Source: Candidatus Villigracilis saccharophilus
GTDB taxonomy: Bacteria > Chloroflexota > Anaerolineae > Anaerolineales > Villigracilaceae
Direction: 5' to 3'
DNA: 64,000 bases
Assembly (NCBI GenBank): GCA_016709305.1
Contig: JADJNA010000052.1
Coordinates: 1 to 64,000, forward strand
A program made the translations under genes and the position numbers. Below the pieces are notes generated by a model. It searched no databases. It was not told the DNA's origin and saw nothing but the letters and a program-made list of their open reading frames with translations. Of the stretch, positions 6,717 through 15,582 are shown one piece after another. Numbering within the stretch: the first letter of the stretch is position 1; the number at the start of each line of letters is the position of its first letter.

Positions 6717-8630
6717 CTACGGGCAGCTGGTCTTGCCGTTGGGGGCAAAGCCGGTGTATTGGCAGGCATTTTCGCCGGTGAGCAGAACCATGTCGATGGA
6801 CTGCTTTTCGGGTTTGCCAGTTTCGCCAGTGCGGATGTACAGGTCAGCCTGAATGGCCGCTTGGATTGCCATTTCAGCAACAGGTTGCAAAGCGCCAGCG
6901 TCAATACTGCCAGCGAGAATAGAGGCGTTGACATCATCGGAACCGTCAAAGCCGACGACAATTACGTCGCTCATGCCGGCAGCATCGAGAGCAGCCTGCA
7001 CGCCAAGCGCCATGGTGTCATTACCGCAGATGACGCCCTTGATATCAGGATTTGCCTGAAGCAAGCTTTCCATGACGTCGAAGGCCTCGGTCTGGCTCCA
7101 GTTGGCGGTCTGCTGTGCAACCATTTCCATGCCGGAGAGGGCATCGAGAACATCGTGATAGCCCTGAGAGCGGACATGGGCATTAGTGTCGGTATCGCGG
7201 CCGGTGAGTTCGATGTATTTTCCTTCTTCGCCCATCAGGCGGGCAAATTCTTCAGCGAGGATGGTCGCGCCTTGATAGTTGTTGGAAACGATCTGGGAAA
7301 CTGCAACGCCTTCCTGGGTGATTTCGCGGTCGACGAGGAAGGAGGGGATGCCGGCATCTTTGGCAGCCTGAACAGCCGCGACAGTGGCATCTGCACCCGC
7401 GTTGTCAAGAATGATGGCTTTCGCGCCCTGCCCAATGCAGCTTTCAAACAGTTCCAACTGCTTGTTGGCATCGTCATTATGGACGAGTTTGAGGGTGGTG
7501 TAGCCGAGTTCTTCAGCCTTGGCGGCTGCGGTTTCTTGCATCGAACCAAAGAAAGGATTCTCAACGCCGGGGACGATCACGCAAATCAAACCGCCTTCGC
7601 CAGCAGTTGCGGGAGCGGGTTCAGCCGCCACAGGTACGCAGGGTTCGGTGGAACCGGTCGGAGCAAAGCCTTTGTACTGACAGGCATTTTCGGCGGTGAG
7701 CAAAACCATGTCAATGGACTGCTTTTCGGGTTTGCCGGTCTTGCCGGTCTTGATGTATTCATCAGCCTGGATGGCAGCCTGGATCGCCATTTCAGCAACA
7801 GGTTGCAAAGCGCCGGCGTCAATCTTGCTTGCGAGAATGGAATCATTCACATCATCGGAGCCATCGAAACCAACCACAAATACGTCACTCATACCGGCGG
7901 CATCGAGAGCAGCCTGAGCGCCGAGCGCCATGGTGTCGTTTCCGCAGATGACACCCTTGATATCAGGATTTGCCTGAAGCAGGCTTTCCATGACGTCGAA
8001 GGCTTCGGTCTGGCTCCAATTGGCGGTCTGTTGTGCAACCATTTCCATGCCGGAGAGGGCATCGAGGACATCGTGGTAACCCTGTGAACGGACATGGGCA
8101 TTCGTGTCAGTATCGCGTCCGGTCAACTCAATGTACTTGCCTTTTTCGCCCATCAGGCGGGCAAACTCTTCAGCAAGGATGGTCGCACCCTGATAGTTGT
8201 TGGAAACGATCTGGGAAACTGCAACACCTTCTTTGCTGATTTCGCGATCCACGAGGAAGGAGGGAATGCCGGCGTCTTTGGCTTTCTGGACAGCGGCCAC
8301 GGTGGCATCGGCACCAGCATTGTCGAGGATGATGGCTTTTGCGCCCTGTCCAATGCAGCTTTCGATCAACTCGAGTTGCTTGTTGGCATCATCGTTGTGG
8401 ACAAGTTTCAGGGTAGTGTAGCCCAGTTCTTCCGCTTTCTTGGCGGCAACTTCCTGCATTGAACCAAAGAATGGATTCTCGACGCCGGGGACGATTACAC
8501 AGATCAGACCGCCTTCAGTTGCGGCAGCCGCGGGGGCTTCTGTTGCGGCAGGTGCGGCGGGCTGGCAGGCAGCAAGCAACAGACCTAGGACTGCAAGCAG
8601 GCTAAACAAAACAGCAAACTTTTTATTCAT
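6717..8630 (-). CDS. Tandem-duplicated sugar ABC transporter binding lipoprotein (two RbsB-like domains)
   Basis: A 637-residue lipoprotein with a signal peptide and lipobox ending in LLAAC at residue 22, an Ala/Thr/Glu linker, and two complete periplasmic-binding-protein-1-type domains. The domains start with GGLICVIVPGVENPFFGSM at about residues 40 and 346, a period of 306 residues. They differ at only a few positions (for example VAAKKAEELG versus TAAAKAEELG). Each keeps the hinge and ligand-site elements seen in RbsB relatives (LVDREI, GRDTDTNAHVR, NDTMALG, VVGFDGSDD). A second linker, STEPCVPVAAEPAPATAGE, separates them. One such domain of about 300 residues is normal. It feeds the RbsC/RbsA transporter encoded upstream. 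The start is supported by AAGGAG. Confidence 0.92.
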   Translation of the reverse strand: MNKKFAVLFSLLAVLGLLLAACQPAAPAATEAPAAAATEGGLICVIVPGVENPFFGSMQEVAAKKAEELGYTTLKLVHNDDANKQLELIESCIGQGAKAIILDNAGADATVAAVQKAKDAGIPSFLVDREISKEGVAVSQIVSNNYQGATILAEEFARLMGEKGKYIELTGRDTDTNAHVRSQGYHDVLDALSGMEMVAQQTANWSQTEAFDVMESLLQANPDIKGVICGNDTMALGAQAALDAAGMSDVFVVGFDGSDDVNDSILASKIDAGALQPVAEMAIQAAIQADEYIKTGKTGKPEKQSIDMVLLTAENACQYKGFAPTGSTEPCVPVAAEPAPATAGEGGLICVIVPGVENPFFGSMQETAAAKAEELGYTTLKLVHNDDANKQLELFESCIGQGAKAIILDNAGADATVAAVQAAKDAGIPSFLVDREITQEGVAVSQIVSNNYQGATILAEEFARLMGEEGKYIELTGRDTDTNAHVRSQGYHDVLDALSGMEMVAQQTANWSQTEAFDVMESLLQANPDIKGVICGNDTMALGVQAALDAAGMSDVIVVGFDGSDDVNASILAGSIDAGALQPVAEMAIQAAIQADLYIRTGETGKPEKQSIDMVLLTGENACQYTGFAPNGKTSCP

Positions 8631-8756
8631 GTTCTTCTCCTTGATATAAATTGAGTTGGAATTTTTTTCAAGACAAAATTAAAGCTTTTTTCGGATTTCT
8701 TTTTGGATAAACATCTCCTTTCTGAGAGCATTGTCCTCAAGCATTTTCGACCGTGG

Positions 8757-9839
8757 TTATTTCATTTCCTGTTGTTCCTGAAGAGCGATCCGTTCCTGCA
8801 TCCGCGCCTGAACCTGATCGATGATCACAGCTAAAACAATAACAGCGCCTTTTACCACCTTTTGCCAGAATGACGAGACGCCCATCATGACCAACCCATC
8901 TCCCAATACGCCGATGACGAAAGCGCCAATCAAGGTGCCACCCATGCTGCCGCGCCCACCTGCCAGGGAAGTACCACCTAGCACCACCGCTGCGATGGCG
9001 TTCAATTCAAAGGATTCCCCGGTGGCTGGGTGGGCGGCTACCAATTGCGAGGCGATGATCAAACCAACCAACGCCGAACAGAAACCGCTGATGCTATAAA
9101 CAATGATCTTGCTGCGGGCGATGCGAACGCCCGAGAGTTCCGCCGCGCGTTCGTTTCCACCAATTGCATACACATGGCGACCAAACGGCAGGCGGGTGGT
9201 TACGATGTAAGCCACAAGAGTAAGAATACCCATCAGCCAGATCGAGTAGTTGACTCCTAAAAATTCGCCCGCTCCTAAAATCTCAAAGCCGGTATTTCCA
9301 TACTCGGGACGTCCGATCAGATTGGGGAAGGTGTAGCCGTTATTCCGTAAGCCAGCGATGCCGCGCGCCACATACAACATTCCGAGGGTGGCAATGAAGG
9401 GGGCAACATTAAACCGTGTGATGATATATCCGCTGATGGCGCCCATCAGGGTTCCCAATGCGAGTGAAAGCAGAACAATCATCCAGGTATGGGGGTAGAT
9501 GATGACACCAAGCTGCGGCAGGTTGATGCCTTCATTGATCAGTCCACCAGCGATCATGGCGACCATTCCCACGATGGAACCAACTGACAGGTCTATGCCG
9601 CCAGTCAAGATGACAAAGGTCATACCAATCGCCAGCAGCGCATTGATCGCCACATGCTTGGACATAATCACAATGTTGCCTGTGGTCAGGAATTGTGGGG
9701 TCAGTGATGTAAAAACGACAAAGACCAGAATCAGCGCGATAAAAGCCCTGCCACGTAACAGGAATTGCTGTATATCTGTTTTGGTAATGCTGCGCCTCTT
9801 TTTCTTCTGCGCGGACTTTATATTAGTTTCCTGATCCAT
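8757..9839 (-). CDS. rbsC: Sugar ABC transporter permease (RbsC family)
   Basis: A BPD-transp-2-family inner-membrane permease of 360 residues with about ten hydrophobic segments. It contains ILTGGIDLSVGSIVG near the N-terminus and NAIAAVVLGGTSLAGGRGS, both hallmarks of RbsC-like proteins. I place the start at 9,839 (MDQETN) because GGAGG lies 9 bases upstream; the longer frame to 9,872 lacks such a site. It overlaps the rbsA stop by 17 bases. It should form the channel for the sugar bound by the duplicated lipoprotein. Confidence 0.92.
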   Translation of the reverse strand: MDQETNIKSAQKKKRRSITKTDIQQFLLRGRAFIALILVFVVFTSLTPQFLTTGNIVIMSKHVAINALLAIGMTFVILTGGIDLSVGSIVGMVAMIAGGLINEGINLPQLGVIIYPHTWMIVLLSLALGTLMGAISGYIITRFNVAPFIATLGMLYVARGIAGLRNNGYTFPNLIGRPEYGNTGFEILGAGEFLGVNYSIWLMGILTLVAYIVTTRLPFGRHVYAIGGNERAAELSGVRIARSKIIVYSISGFCSALVGLIIASQLVAAHPATGESFELNAIAAVVLGGTSLAGGRGSMGGTLIGAFVIGVLGDGLVMMGVSSFWQKVVKGAVIVLAVIIDQVQARMQERIALQEQQEMK

Positions 9840-11406
9840 GATGATTGCCTCCGTTTGATGGGCCGTGACCAATGGCTGAAGCCGCGACCAGTTTTTCTTC
9901 TGTAGCTTCTTGATGGGAAAATTCGCCAGTAATTGCGCCTTTCGACATGACCAGAATACGATCGGACATTGCTAGTACTTCCTTCAGTTCCGATGAGACA
10001 AAAATCACTCCGTATTTCTGCGCAGCAAGGCGATTCATGATTTCAAAGATTTCGGACTTCGCGCCCACATCAATTCCGCGTGTGGGTTCATCAAGAAGCA
10101 ACACTTTGGGGTGCGTCAGCAATCCCTTTCCCACAACCACTTTTTGCTGGTTGCCGCCACTAAGCGCGGTGATTGGTTGCAGAGGATTCGCCACGCGAAC
10201 AGACAATTCCTTAATCTGTTGATCAGTGGCTGCTTTTTCCTGTTTGCGTGCAAGGAAGAATCCCTTGAGATATTTTTTTAGGCTTGCAAGCAGCATATTG
10301 TCCATCACAGAAAGTGTCTGTACCAAACCGTAGCGTTGGCGGTCTTCAGGGACAAGTACAAAACCAGATTCGATGCGATCTGAAATGGTCGTCGCCACCA
10401 CGGGTTTGCCATCCAACCAGATATTTCCAGTTGCCTGTGGACGTGCACCCGCAAGACAGTCCACGAGATCGGATCGCCCAGCGCCCATCAGTCCATAAAA
10501 ACCCAAGACCTCACCTTCACGCAGTTCAAAAGAAACATGGTCGAGAAGATATCCGCCTCCAACACGCAGCAGGGTCATGTTTTCCACTTTGAGAAGCACA
10601 TCGCCCAACTGACGTTCCTTGCGGGTGAACAATGCGGCTGGATTGCGTCCCACCATTTTCTCGATCAACCACGGGACATTGATATTTTTTGCTTCCTCTT
10701 CGGCAACCTTGTGCCCGTCCCGCAGGATAGTGATGTAGTCGCCGATCTGCAAGAGTTCCTCTAGCTTGTGCGAAATGTAAATGATGGCAACGCCGCGTGA
10801 TTTGAGTTCCCGAATGATACGGAACAGAATTTCCACTTCGGTTGCGCTCAACGCGGAGGTTGGTTCATCCATGATTAAGATGCGCACATCCTGAGCCAGC
10901 GCCTTGGCGATTTCGACAATTTGCTGTTCGCCAAGCCGCAGGTCGCCCAAAAGTTGATCTGGGTCTATCTTCTGTTCCAGCCTGTTGATCAGCTCACGAG
11001 CGCGTTGCTTCTGGGATTTATGCGCGATCAGACCATTCTGGGTGGTTTCGCGTGCAAGGAAAATATTGTCAACCACGCTCAGGTTGGCGCATAGATTCAA
11101 TTCCTGGTAAATGATGCCGATTCCAAGGCGGTTGGCATCAAGCGGAGAATGCAGATGGATTTCACGCCCATCGAGAAGAATTTTGCCGCTGGTGGGATGT
11201 TCCACCCCAGCCAAAATTTTCATCAACGTGGATTTTCCAGCGCCATTTTCGCCGATGAGAACATTGACTTTGCCCTTGCGGACATTGAACGAAACATCCT
11301 CCAGGGCAATGGTTCCCGGAAAAACCTTGGTGATGTTTTCGGCGGTCAGGATGATGTTTTCTGCGATTGAACTTTCTGCAGAGAGAACAAGGGTTGGGTT
11401 GGGCAT
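9823..11406 (-). CDS. rbsA: Sugar ABC transporter ATP-binding protein (RbsA family, two ABC domains)
   Basis: A 527-residue protein with two ATPase domains in tandem, as in RbsA/MglA. Domain 1 has Walker A GENGAGKST and Walker B ILIMDEPTSAL. Domain 2 has the degenerate Walker A GLMGAGRSDL, signature LSGGNQQKVV and Walker B LLLDEPTRGIDVG. The second site is normally weakly or non-hydrolytic in this family. It energises uptake through RbsC. The gene lies 3 bases after the DUF2291 gene and overlaps rbsC. Confidence 0.93.
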   Translation of the reverse strand: MPNPTLVLSAESSIAENIILTAENITKVFPGTIALEDVSFNVRKGKVNVLIGENGAGKSTLMKILAGVEHPTSGKILLDGREIHLHSPLDANRLGIGIIYQELNLCANLSVVDNIFLARETTQNGLIAHKSQKQRARELINRLEQKIDPDQLLGDLRLGEQQIVEIAKALAQDVRILIMDEPTSALSATEVEILFRIIRELKSRGVAIIYISHKLEELLQIGDYITILRDGHKVAEEEAKNINVPWLIEKMVGRNPAALFTRKERQLGDVLLKVENMTLLRVGGGYLLDHVSFELREGEVLGFYGLMGAGRSDLVDCLAGARPQATGNIWLDGKPVVATTISDRIESGFVLVPEDRQRYGLVQTLSVMDNMLLASLKKYLKGFFLARKQEKAATDQQIKELSVRVANPLQPITALSGGNQQKVVVGKGLLTHPKVLLLDEPTRGIDVGAKSEIFEIMNRLAAQKYGVIFVSSELKEVLAMSDRILVMSKGAITGEFSHQEATEEKLVAASAIGHGPSNGGNHHGSGN

Positions 11407-11409
11407 GGA

Positions 11410-12111
11410 TTATTCTCCCAGTTCGATTTCAACCGGTACTATTCGGAGTTCTTTCACGTCGATTTGTATCAGGTTGAAGGTGCGGATGGTAAATGCGCCC
11501 TTAAATGAAATGGTTTTGCCAACCAGGTTATCTCTGTCTATACTGTTAAGCACCGTGGTGAGGATACGTTTATTGATTTCGGATGCTGCCTTTCCATACT
11601 CAGTCTGCTCCTTGAAATCGCCAAACGTGATAAACCCAACTGCATCTCGTACCGAAGTCTCATCGCTAGGGATGCGGGTGCCGACATAGAGCAACGCTTT
11701 TATGGGACCATCGTAGCCGTCAAGCGCCACTTCCGCCGTCCCAAGGCTGGTTTCGGCGTTGACACTAACAATCTTGCCGCTGCCTTTCACCATGTAGACA
11801 TGCGCCTCGCCTACGGTAATCGAACCGTATTTATTAGCTATGGCAATCAACTCATCTTTTGGCGCAGTCCCACTGGCATCGGGATTCATTTCAGACAGGA
11901 TTTTCGGGAGTTCCACTGCCTTCTCGCTGAAAGTCGGTAACAGTGTGGTTTCCCATATACCATCCACAAATACAACGGGGTCGAAGGTTTCACTTTGAAC
12001 TGCTTTTTCGGCATCCTCAATGCTAACCACGGTGAATCCGTAACGTCCAGCAAGTATCAGCAACAGAAGACTCGCCAAGGCAATGATGATTGAGACTGTT
12101 TTTCGTTTCAT
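11410..12111 (-). CDS. DUF2291 membrane-anchored protein
   Basis: A protein of 233 residues when started at MKRKTVS (12,111); the longer frame to 12,279 overlaps the kinase gene and is not credible. One N-terminal membrane helix (VSIIIALASLLLLILAG) is followed by an extracytoplasmic domain with repeated GYDGPIKALLYVGTRIP-type strands. DUF2291 proteins are recurrent partners of RbsABC-type importers. Their biochemical role is not established; an accessory function in uptake is inferred. The start overlaps the kinase stop region. Confidence 0.8.
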   Translation of the reverse strand: MKRKTVSIIIALASLLLLILAGRYGFTVVSIEDAEKAVQSETFDPVVFVDGIWETTLLPTFSEKAVELPKILSEMNPDASGTAPKDELIAIANKYGSITVGEAHVYMVKGSGKIVSVNAETSLGTAEVALDGYDGPIKALLYVGTRIPSDETSVRDAVGFITFGDFKEQTEYGKAASEINKRILTTVLNSIDRDNLVGKTISFKGAFTIRTFNLIQIDVKELRIVPVEIELGE

Positions 12112-12115
12112 GGGT

Positions 12116-13624
12116 TTATCCTTGTTTGGGTTGATACAAAACCTGCTGCACGGCTGACTGCCAGCCCGCAAACAATTCGCTGGCACGAGCGGGGGATATT
12201 GAAGACTGATACTCCTCGTAACCAGCTGGCAGGTTTTGCAAATCTTCCAGAGAGGCATAATGCTTAAGTCCAAGTCCACCGCTAAAGACTGCGCCCAATG
12301 CAGAAAGTTCGGGAGTTTGTGCGGCGCGTACTTTTAGTTGATTCATGTCCGCCACAAATTGCATCAAAAAAGCATTTCGAACGGCTCCGCCATCAGCATG
12401 AACCATGCTGAGATTTACCCCGGCGTCCTCGCCCATCGCCTTCAGCACATCCGTCACAATGTAGCCGATGGATTCCAATGCGGCGCGGACAACGTGGGCG
12501 CGGGTGGTGGAAGGAGTCATGCCGAGGATGGCGGCGCGGGCGTCGGCTCTCCAGTAGGGAGCGCTCAACCCGACGAAGGCGGGAATAAAATAAACGCCAT
12601 CACTGTCGGAAACCGACTGTGCCAGCGTTTCTGTTTCTGCGGGACTTTCAATCAACTGTAACTGGTCGCGCAACCACGAAATGGTTGCCCCGGTGAAATT
12701 AATAATACCTTCAAAGGCATAAGTAGGCTGTCCATCCAAGACCCAAGCCAACGCCGTCACTGTGCCACTTTCAGACAGACGTTTCTCGTGACCAATATTC
12801 AATAAGATGGATGACCCGGTACCAAAAGTTGCTTTGGCGCTGCCAGGAGCGAAACAGCGTTGTGCAAATAGTGCTGCCTGCGAATCACCCATGACGCCGC
12901 AAATCGGGATACGGCGACTAAGGCAACCTGCCAAATCAGTGTCTCCATACCAAGCCGCGCTTTCGCGCACTTCAGGCAGTGTACCGAATTCCAATCCGAA
13001 CACATTACATAATTCCTGACTCCACTCCAGTTTTCCGATATCGAAGAAAAGTGTGCGCGAGGCGTTTGTGTGGTCAGTCGCGTAAACATTTCCACCGGTA
13101 AGGCGGTAGATCAAATAAGTGTCAATTGTGCCAAATAATGCCGACCCATCTTTCAGTCGGGCATGCAAGTCCGGGTTGGCATCCACCAGCCAGCGTAACT
13201 TACTGGCGGGGAAATAAGTATCAATTTTCAAACCAGTTAACTCATGAACGAGAGTCTCGTTGCCAGCATCTACCAACTGGTTGCAAAGATCTGCACCACG
13301 ACGGCATTGCCAGACAATGGCGTTATACAGCGGTTTACCCGTTTCGAGGTCAAAAATGACACAGGTTTCACGTTGATTCGTAATGCTGAGAGCCAGCAGG
13401 TTGCTCATCTGTTCAGAGTGACGCTTCATTAGATCTGATGTGACTTTCAGTGTATTACTGAAAATCTCCTCAGCATCATGTTCGACCCAACCGGCGCGCG
13501 GATAAATCTGTCGGTGAGATAATATTTCCTGGTCGAGCAAAGAGCCATCAGCAGAGAAAAGCAGTCCCTTAGTCGCTGAGGTGCTTTGGTCAATGGCAAG
13601 AAACAAACCGTGAGTATTTATCAT
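12116..13624 (-). CDS. FGGY-family carbohydrate kinase
   Basis: A 502-residue kinase with the FGGY ATPase fold: phosphate-1 motif AIDQSTSATKGLLF near residue 11, LSITNQRETCVIFD, NAIVWQCRR, and the C-terminal ADGGAVRNAFLMQFVADM. The N-terminal half resembles glycerol kinases, but the protein need not use glycerol. FGGY members phosphorylate ketoses and polyols. The gene overlaps the transketolase C-subunit gene by four bases, which suggests that its phosphorylated product is the transketolase donor. D-apulose kinase is a reasonable candidate; xylulose, erythrulose or glycerol remain alternatives. Confidence 0.85.
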   Translation of the reverse strand: MINTHGLFLAIDQSTSATKGLLFSADGSLLDQEILSHRQIYPRAGWVEHDAEEIFSNTLKVTSDLMKRHSEQMSNLLALSITNQRETCVIFDLETGKPLYNAIVWQCRRGADLCNQLVDAGNETLVHELTGLKIDTYFPASKLRWLVDANPDLHARLKDGSALFGTIDTYLIYRLTGGNVYATDHTNASRTLFFDIGKLEWSQELCNVFGLEFGTLPEVRESAAWYGDTDLAGCLSRRIPICGVMGDSQAALFAQRCFAPGSAKATFGTGSSILLNIGHEKRLSESGTVTALAWVLDGQPTYAFEGIINFTGATISWLRDQLQLIESPAETETLAQSVSDSDGVYFIPAFVGLSAPYWRADARAAILGMTPSTTRAHVVRAALESIGYIVTDVLKAMGEDAGVNLSMVHADGGAVRNAFLMQFVADMNQLKVRAAQTPELSALGAVFSGGLGLKHYASLEDLQNLPAGYEEYQSSISPARASELFAGWQSAVQQVLYQPKQG

Positions 13625-14598
13625 TTCATCTCCTGTTCATCGTTCAGGAGATGAATGGCGGTCTGCGAGAGTCCCTGAGGCGAAATACCGTAATGCTTGA
13701 AAATCTCACCCTGACTGCCACTGACGGTATGTTCGTCGGGAATTCCGATTATGCGCATTGAACGAAAAATACCTGCCTGCATAAGAAAAGAAGCCACTCG
13801 GCTACCTAACCCGCCATTGACGCTGTGCTCTTCAACTGTAATCACTACCTTGGAGCGTTCGACTGCCTGTTGGACAGCATTTTCGTCAAAGGGACGTAGG
13901 CTGTGCAGACTCAAAACACAACAATTTACTCCTTGTTTATTCAGTTCCTGGCTTGCCAAAAAAGTCGGAGCGACGGTTTCGCCGATGGCAATAAAAGCCA
14001 CATCATAATTTTCAAGTTGTGGAGTAAGTTGTATGGCTTTGCCAATCTCAAAATGAGCATCTGGGGCATGCAGATTCAGCATGGCTTTTTTGCCAAAACG
14101 AATATAAAGCGGTCGGGGATGATTGACTGCGGCTTGAATTACCTGGCGGGTTTCAAAATTATCTGCGGGAGCCACAATGTCAATATTGTTGACGGCTTGT
14201 AACGCAGCAAAATCATGCAAGGAATGGTGTGTGGTGCCCAAGGCACCATAACTAACACCCGCACTGATTCCGACAACTTTGACTGGATGGTCGGAGTATG
14301 CAACATCGTTTTTGACTTGTTCCAAAGAACGTGCCGTGAGGAAGCAGGCTGGAGAAACGGCAAAAACCTTTTTGCCCATTGACGCCAATCCGGCAGAAAC
14401 GCCGACTAGATTTTGTTCGGCAATGCCAATCTCCACGATCTGATCAGGGAATTGGTCGGCAAAGGACGTTACTCTACCGGAGCCGCGCGAATCACTGGTG
14501 ACAACCAAAATATCGCGGTCATTGGATGCCAAATCAATCAGGGTCTGGGAAAAAACATCCAGATTAGTCTTGCCCATGGTCAGGTTATTGTCGCCCAT
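13621..14598 (-). CDS. Transketolase, C-terminal subunit
   Basis: The pyrimidine-binding plus C-terminal half of a split transketolase, about 325 residues from MGDNNLTMGKTNLD. The start at 14,598 has GGAG upstream and overlaps the N-subunit stop by 14 bases. It contains DSRGSGRV, the pyrimidine-domain stretch VEIGIAEQNLVGVSAGLA with the catalytic Glu, and the C-terminal VITVEEHSVNGGLGSRVA. Together with the neighbouring subunit it forms a thiamine-diphosphate enzyme transferring two-carbon ketol groups. Split pairs are often substrate-specialised; apulose-4-phosphate transketolase is one known example. Confidence 0.9.
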   Translation of the reverse strand: MGDNNLTMGKTNLDVFSQTLIDLASNDRDILVVTSDSRGSGRVTSFADQFPDQIVEIGIAEQNLVGVSAGLASMGKKVFAVSPACFLTARSLEQVKNDVAYSDHPVKVVGISAGVSYGALGTTHHSLHDFAALQAVNNIDIVAPADNFETRQVIQAAVNHPRPLYIRFGKKAMLNLHAPDAHFEIGKAIQLTPQLENYDVAFIAIGETVAPTFLASQELNKQGVNCCVLSLHSLRPFDENAVQQAVERSKVVITVEEHSVNGGLGSRVASFLMQAGIFRSMRIIGIPDEHTVSGSQGEIFKHYGISPQGLSQTAIHLLNDEQEMK

Positions 14599-15457
14599 AG
14601 GTTTTCTCCAAAGCGTTTTCAGCCTGTTCGAGTTCCTGCAAGGCAATAGCATATTCGGCATCAGTGGGAACACGGTGATGCCAGGAGATACTATCTTCCA
14701 TATAGCTGACACCCTTGCCCTTGACGGTATGTGCGAGAATTAGGTTTGGTTTTCCAGATTCAAAAGGAAGGCTATCAAATAAAGCCGCCAATTCGGCAAC
14801 ATTGTTTCCGTCCACATGGCGCACAGCGTAACCAAAAGCCGTGAATTTCTCTTCGAGCGGCTCCATATTCATCACTTTCTCAGTGCGCCCACTAATCTGC
14901 AATCCATTGCGGTCAATAATGGCAACCAGATTGTCGAGGTGATAATGCGAGGCACTGGCAGAGGCTTCCCAGATGGAACCTTCAGTCAATTCACCATCAC
15001 CCATTATGGTGAAAATACGGTTATTACGCGCATCTTTTTTAGCCGCAAGTGCCATTCCTACCGATATGGGCAAGCCATGTCCAAGCGCGCCAGTGTTTTG
15101 CTCGATGCCTGGCACGTTGCGAGTGGGGTGACCAATAAAGTCGGATTCATATTTTTCCATGGTATCGAGAGACTCAATCGGAAAAAAGCCCTGCCCCGCC
15201 AGAACTGCATATAAGGCTTCGACCGAATGACCTTTGCTGTGAACGTAATGGTCACGATCTATCTGATCAAAATTTTGAGGGGTAATATTCATGGTGTGGT
15301 TATAAAGAACGTTGAGAATATCCACACATGACATGCTGCCACCCGTATGCCCCGCTTTTGCTGTATAAATAATATGCAAAACGGTTCGGCGGTACAGGAT
15401 GGAATTTTGTTCCAACTTTCTTATTATTTCATTGGGAATAAGACTATTTGTCTTCAT
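14585..15457 (-). CDS. Transketolase, N-terminal subunit
   Basis: A 290-residue thiamine-diphosphate-binding half of a split transketolase. Visible motifs are AKAGHTGGSMSCVDIL, YVHSKGHSVEALYAVL, and the ThDP/Mg motif GDGELTEGSIWEA continuing to the conserved Asn in IDRNGLQISG. It is the first gene of the long minus-strand operon, 125 bases from the divergent SorC regulator. A partial match to the operator palindrome overlaps its start region. Confidence 0.92.
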   Translation of the reverse strand: MKTNSLIPNEIIRKLEQNSILYRRTVLHIIYTAKAGHTGGSMSCVDILNVLYNHTMNITPQNFDQIDRDHYVHSKGHSVEALYAVLAGQGFFPIESLDTMEKYESDFIGHPTRNVPGIEQNTGALGHGLPISVGMALAAKKDARNNRIFTIMGDGELTEGSIWEASASASHYHLDNLVAIIDRNGLQISGRTEKVMNMEPLEEKFTAFGYAVRHVDGNNVAELAALFDSLPFESGKPNLILAHTVKGKGVSYMEDSISWHHRVPTDAEYAIALQELEQAENALEKTYGRQ

Positions 15458-15459
15458 TG

Positions 15460-15550
15460 TGAATAATTATTCCTTGCTGTAATAAAATTCATCTTATGCT
15501 ATAATACATGACAATAGCAAATACATCAATACAAAATGAATAATTATTCA
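15460..15550. promoter_or_regulatory. Divergent promoter region with two copies of a palindromic operator
   Basis: tgaataattattc occurs at 15,460-15,472 and as the perfect 14-base palindrome tgaataattattca at 15,537-15,550, 77 bases apart. Between them is an extended -10 on the plus strand, TGcTATAAT (15,497-15,505), fitting the regulator promoter. Two identical palindromes bracketing a divergent promoter suit binding and looping by an oligomeric SorC-family repressor. The assignment to that protein is inferred. Confidence 0.65.
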
Positions 15551-15582
15551 AGAACTGACAAATATTCACAGGAAGTAAAAAT

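Noticed and set aside
6708..8087. Plus-strand ORF of 459 codons opposite the binding-protein gene
   Set aside because: It is antisense to a clearly coding, duplicated lipoprotein gene; its internal repetition simply mirrors that duplication, and it matches no family.
12112..12279. N-terminal extension of the DUF2291 protein
   Set aside because: The extra residues lie wholly inside the kinase gene and precede a normal start with a membrane anchor at 12,111.
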